NCBI GenBank assembly: GCA_004151065.3
Contig: NWUY0300011159.1
Location: 23,441 to 34,884 of the forward strand
Reading direction: 5' to 3'
Source of the DNA: Larix sibirica
Taxonomy: Eukaryota > Streptophyta > Pinopsida > Pinales > Pinaceae
Length of the DNA stretch: 11,444 nt
In this document: positions 8,566 through 11,444 of the stretch, in pieces
How positions within the stretch are numbered: the stretch's first letter is position 1
Layout of the letters: the number at the start of each line of letters is the position of its first letter
Notes under the pieces: model-generated
What the model saw: only the letters and a program-made list of their open reading frames with translations
What the model was told of the DNA's origin: nothing
Databases searched by the model: none
Position numbers and translations under genes: made by a program

Positions 8566-9834
8566 TCAATTGTGACATACATTAGGGTCTGGTGCCATTG
8601 GCCAAAGGCGATGCCATTGAAATTTGAATTGGTGGCATCTCGGTGGGTCTACCATTGAGTAATGTGTAAGCACACAATTTGTTTGTCTACGAGAGATGGT
8701 GATTCCTTCCCCTCTGGTGGCTTCCATCACCACATCGCTAATGCTACCAACAGATAACCGAAAATAAAATATCCCTTGAAATTGTGTGCATCGATGCATG
8801 CTTGAAATAAATCATCCATCAAATATTTGCACCAGTTCAATTAGACACCTTGGATGCAAAATAGAGGTCGGCAACATAACCATTTGTCGGCGCAAAATAG
8901 AGACTGTGTTCTTGCACAGGGGGAAACAAAGGCATCGTTATAGTCTAGTGTGTTGAGAATGTGTTACCAAATTTTGTGAGGGCATCTGGGGGTAGTCAAA
9001 GGTGTGTTGTTGCTGTTACTTCCAGTATCTCCTTTCGTAACAATGTGGGGTTCACTTTCGAGGGTGTTGTCATTGTCCGCAGGTCCAGATAACTCTGATT
9101 GTTTCACAACTTCATATAGGGCTGGCTCGAGTGACTGATCTAGAAATACACTACTTGGTAACTAAAATTTGCAATCCCACTCCTTACTTGTACCGTCTCC
9201 CCAATTTCCTCTTACGAGGTCATCATGTACCTCTACTCCTCTTCCTCTTAACCCCAAACTAGCCACTTCCTCTATTTACTTCATATGTCGTGACTCACTC
9301 TCCCTTTCCTAACTCTTCTCTCTACTTCATATGTCATGACTCACTCTCCCTTTCCTAACTCCTCTCTCCATTCCACAACTCTTCTTCTAGTTGTGCACTT
9401 CTCTTCTTCACTTATTTCATCTACATCTTCCACCATTGTTTACATATTGTCGCTTGCTCAGCCCTAACATCACTAATAGATCCCCCCCATTAAACGTAGA
9501 TTCTACCTTCTGAAACATTCCAGCATCACCTTGACCATTCCCCCATAGGTGTGAGGATTTTACTCCTCCATTCTAATCCAGTTCAATGGCAAAAACCTAT
9601 ATTAAACCATCCAGTTCGTAATCCATAGTGGAACCTCTTTCAACAATCTACCTCCCGCTCCCCTCTTGATATCTTCTTTAGATTTGGATACTTATTGGTT
9701 TTTTTCTACTACAAATTCTACAATGTATCCAATGAAAGTGTTCTCTACACAGAAATGACATCCCTGTTGCAGCTACAACCTGATCCACGAAATTTTGTAA
9801 ATTTGTAGGGCCCCTCCTTCTTCTTGAATTTACT
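8566..9834 (-). pseudogene. Heavily degraded gene, relative of the 845-1694 pseudogene (copy 2)
   Basis: Minus-strand coding sense is spread over several frames. From about 9834 the frame reads GALQIYKISWIRL, TAG (9775-9773), LQQGCHFCVENTFIGYIVEF. It continues through KSKEDIKRGAGGRLLKEV and PLWITNWMV to LECFRR, broken by TAA at 9694-9692, 9604-9602 and 9562-9560 and TAG at 9505-9503. After a G7 run at 9482-9488 and a 46-bp duplication, coding sense reappears in another frame from 9275: IEEVASLGLRGRGVEVHDD, GNWGDGTSKEWDCKF, TAG (9164-9162), SLEPALYEVVKQSELSG, a polar linker, then TPRCPHKIW, TAA (8966-8964), a Cys-rich segment, TAA (8843-8841), and LMDDLFQACIDAHNFKGYF up to TGA 8729-8727. The overlapping frame ending at TGA 8568-8566 (VVMEATRGEG, CHQFKFQWHRLWP) probably continues it. 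The family is not recognised. LQQGCHFCVENTFIG aligns with LQSLGHYFCARDEYLVG of copy 1. Confidence 0.5.
9278..9369. repeat. Recent 46-bp tandem duplication
   Basis: ACTTCATATGTCRTGACTC followed by ACTCTCCCTTTCCTAACTCY is present at 9278-9323 and again at 9324-9369, with about three differences, all transitions. It is far less diverged than the other repeats in the window. Since 46 is not a multiple of three, it adds a frameshift to the surrounding minus-strand pseudogene. Confidence 0.9.
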
Positions 9835-9919
9835 TAGAATTTGTTTCTGACACTTGGAATTTTTTCTTGAAATCAAAAGAAGATTCATTTTTCTGGATCA
9901 GGAGAGTTTTCATTTTTTC

Positions 9920-10510
9920 CGGCTAAACGGTCGGAGAGGTTGCAAATTTAACACCGAAACACTCGGACTTTTGGGGAGATTTGCATTTTGGAGCAAAATT
10001 GAATGTTCTGCCGAAACGGTCGGAGGACAAGGAAAACGGGCCCGATCAGAGGAAATTCTAGTTTCACGTCGAAACGGTTAAGCAACGGGCTAAATCGGAG
10101 CAAAAGAGACATTTACGCCGAAACGGTCGGAGCAAAACCATGTTTGCTACGAAACAGGGTCGACACATTAATCAGCTTTTCACCGATTTGGCGATTTTGC
10201 CGGACTTTGGAAAGAAACCAACCATCGCCCGAAACATAGTCGACGCAAAATAGTAAAGTGCTCCGAAATAGGCTCGATGCCAAAGGAAAAGGATGACCCG
10301 AAACAGTATCGGCGCCAAATCAAAATTCCAAGCGAAAGAGGGGGTTTTTCTTGCCCAAATAGATCGACATAAAATTGAAAGTGCACCGAAACATTTCGCT
10401 GCCAAAATTAAAGTCCTTCGAAACAGTTCGCTTCCAAATGGTAAAATGCTCTGAAACATTGATTTGAATAGGCATCGGTGTAAAATGAGAAAACACGCTC
10501 GAAACGGGTA
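9920..10510. repeat. Irregular minisatellite with CCGAAAC..GTCGG core
   Basis: A core close to CCGAAACNGTCGGNGCAAAAT recurs about fourteen times. Starts of the CGAAAC word lie at 9923 (as CTAAAC), 9955, 10012, 10070, 10119, 10150, 10230, 10264 (CGAAAT), 10299, 10333 (CGAAAG), 10387, 10419, 10452 (TGAAAC) and 10500. Spacing clusters at 31-35 bp, with longer steps of 48-58 and 80 bp. CCGA..TCGG within the core is itself a short inverted repeat. Overlapping reading frames here, especially the 121-codon minus frame at 10172-10537 with recurring FGAL/FRRT words, are consequences of units near 33 bp and have no protein-like features beyond the repetition. Confidence 0.85.
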
Positions 10511-11100
10511 AGTGGACCCCATTCGCATGTATCTCAAGGCACATTTAATGCTAGGTTTTGAGTGAGTGTATATACGTTTTTAAACCTCATTTTCATAAAA
10601 ATTGTTTGTAACGGCATTACGGAGCACTCACCAGACATCAGAGAACCCCGTTGGACTTTCTATTTGACCACTAGCACGCCAGGTAATTGTTTTCCATGAC
10701 TTTTTTTTCCAGATTATTAGGGTGTCTCCTTTACACTGTATTTTTTTCTTTTATATTTTGCCTTAGTTTTGAAAACGGCCTTGGGCCTCAAATCGTATAT
10801 ATATTGTTTCGAGGATAGAGAGGGCTTGCCACTAACAGTTTTCGAGCAAGTGAAGACCGACCTGCCATTGGTCGGCTAGTCTCCATGCTAGTAGCATGCC
10901 CTAGTTTCAATATTAAGTACCAATTAGGGAGAATATTTCAGGTCGGGGAGGGCATCTAACCCTGGGTAGCAAAGGGAAACTTGGTTGCTTATATGGGTAT
11001 TTATACCTTATATGTGGACGCTTAGGTTGAAGACCACCCATGAAAGTATNTTCAAGCTTTCCTTGATTCTTCGGAATAGCAGGAAGGTGATTTTTCCGCT
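10511..11100. other. Non-coding stretch with two adjacent small hairpins
   Basis: No supported gene. CCGACC (10857-10862) and GGTCGG (10870-10875) form a 6-bp stem with a 7-nt loop. Nine bases further on, CATGCTA-g-TAGCATG (10884-10898) is a perfect 15-bp palindrome. Position 11050 is an ambiguous base. The two hairpins lie in a slightly GC-richer island (about 10780-11040). Confidence 0.5.
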
Positions 11101-11136
11101 GAAAAAAAAAATGTTATATTTATAATTGATTCAATA

Positions 11137-11170
11137 CATATATAGATATAGATATATATATATATATATT
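11137..11170. repeat. AT dinucleotide microsatellite
   Basis: Imperfect (TA)n run with two GATATA interruptions, in very AT-rich surroundings. Confidence 0.9.
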
Positions 11171-11388
11171 ATCTTTAGATTTTCACATCAATAGATTTTT
11201 TTGATTTGTCATGTTATCATTAATTATCATAAACTCAAGGTATTGTTTACAAAACTAAAAGTAATTTAAATATATGCATATAATCATATTTAATAAATAT
11301 TAATTTGACTGAAAAGTTAATATAAATATTAAAAGTTATCATTTATTGGTTGTAATTGTTATAATAATTAGTTTGAATTAAATTAAAA
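11171..11388. other. Very AT-rich stretch, nothing recognised
   Basis: Between the two microsatellites I see no gene, repeat or site that can be supported. Confidence 0.5.
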
Positions 11389-11409
11389 TATATATATATA
11401 TATATATAG
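11389..11409. repeat. AT dinucleotide microsatellite
   Basis: Uninterrupted (AT)n run of about ten units near the right edge. Confidence 0.9.
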
Positions 11410-11444
11410 ACAAGTCCAAAACGTAGAATAAATAGACTACTCCT

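Noticed and set aside
845-9834. A variant genetic code in which TAA/TAG encode Gln (as in some ciliates and green algae) would read through nearly all internal stops.
   Set aside because: The frames also need several shifts (near 1350-1400, at the G7 run 9482-9488 and around 9278-9369), and the 3118-4742 locus has an internal TGA. Plant-like introns and repeats favour methylation-driven decay in a standard-code plant.
9854-10239. Two overlapping plus-strand frames of 75 and 78 codons.
   Set aside because: They run through the CCGAAAC minisatellite; one starts with TTG, and their composition follows the repeat.
1-11444. tRNA and rRNA genes, CRISPR arrays, bacterial operons.
   Set aside because: No B-box-like GGTTCGAANCC with a matching cloverleaf, no rRNA words, and no spaced short direct repeats of CRISPR type. 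Only plant-like repeats were seen.

Overview
The window looks like non-genic nuclear DNA from a land plant with a large, repeat-rich genome. It is AT-rich, has no intact gene of ordinary length, and holds plant-type introns, several independent tandem repeats, AT microsatellites and decayed coding stretches of the sort left by old transposable elements. A gymnosperm or another large-genome seed plant would fit, but the sequence does not settle the species. Two ambiguous bases (8562 and 11050) suggest draft assembly.

Layout. Positions 1-1790 carry minus-strand coding remnants: a reading frame running off the left edge, with a compact Cys cluster (1-218), and a frameshifted pseudogene (about 845-1694). 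Positions 1900-3100 are non-coding with many GATGCAC/GTGCAT-like words. Positions 3118-4742 hold a plus-strand, multi-exon gene-like locus with recognisable splice sites and at least two disabling stops. Its first proposed intron contains a 195-bp, indel-free inverted repeat (3494-3688) whose arm conservation is concentrated in discrete blocks, as in a long plant MIRNA foldback. A two-copy 79-bp tandem repeat (4813-4970) lies just after the gene's stop, and an approximately 150-bp satellite-like array occupies 5598-6272.

Positions 7000-8280 differ in texture: they are rich in GATC and made of degenerate repeats of about 105-150 bp. On the minus strand at 8352-8366 they abut a possible LTR end and primer-binding site. 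Positions 8566-9834 hold a second minus-strand pseudogene. A short Cys/aromatic block in it matches one in the 845-1694 pseudogene, so the two appear to be decayed copies of one family that I cannot name. Positions 9920-10510 are an irregular minisatellite built on CCGAAAC..GTCGG. The right end is mostly AT-rich with two small hairpins and two AT microsatellites.

No set of genes here works together as a pathway. The most interesting signals are the foldback at 3494-3688, the paired relatives of an unrecognised protein family, their near-exclusive use of TAA/TAG as disabling stops, and the compositionally odd GATC-rich block.
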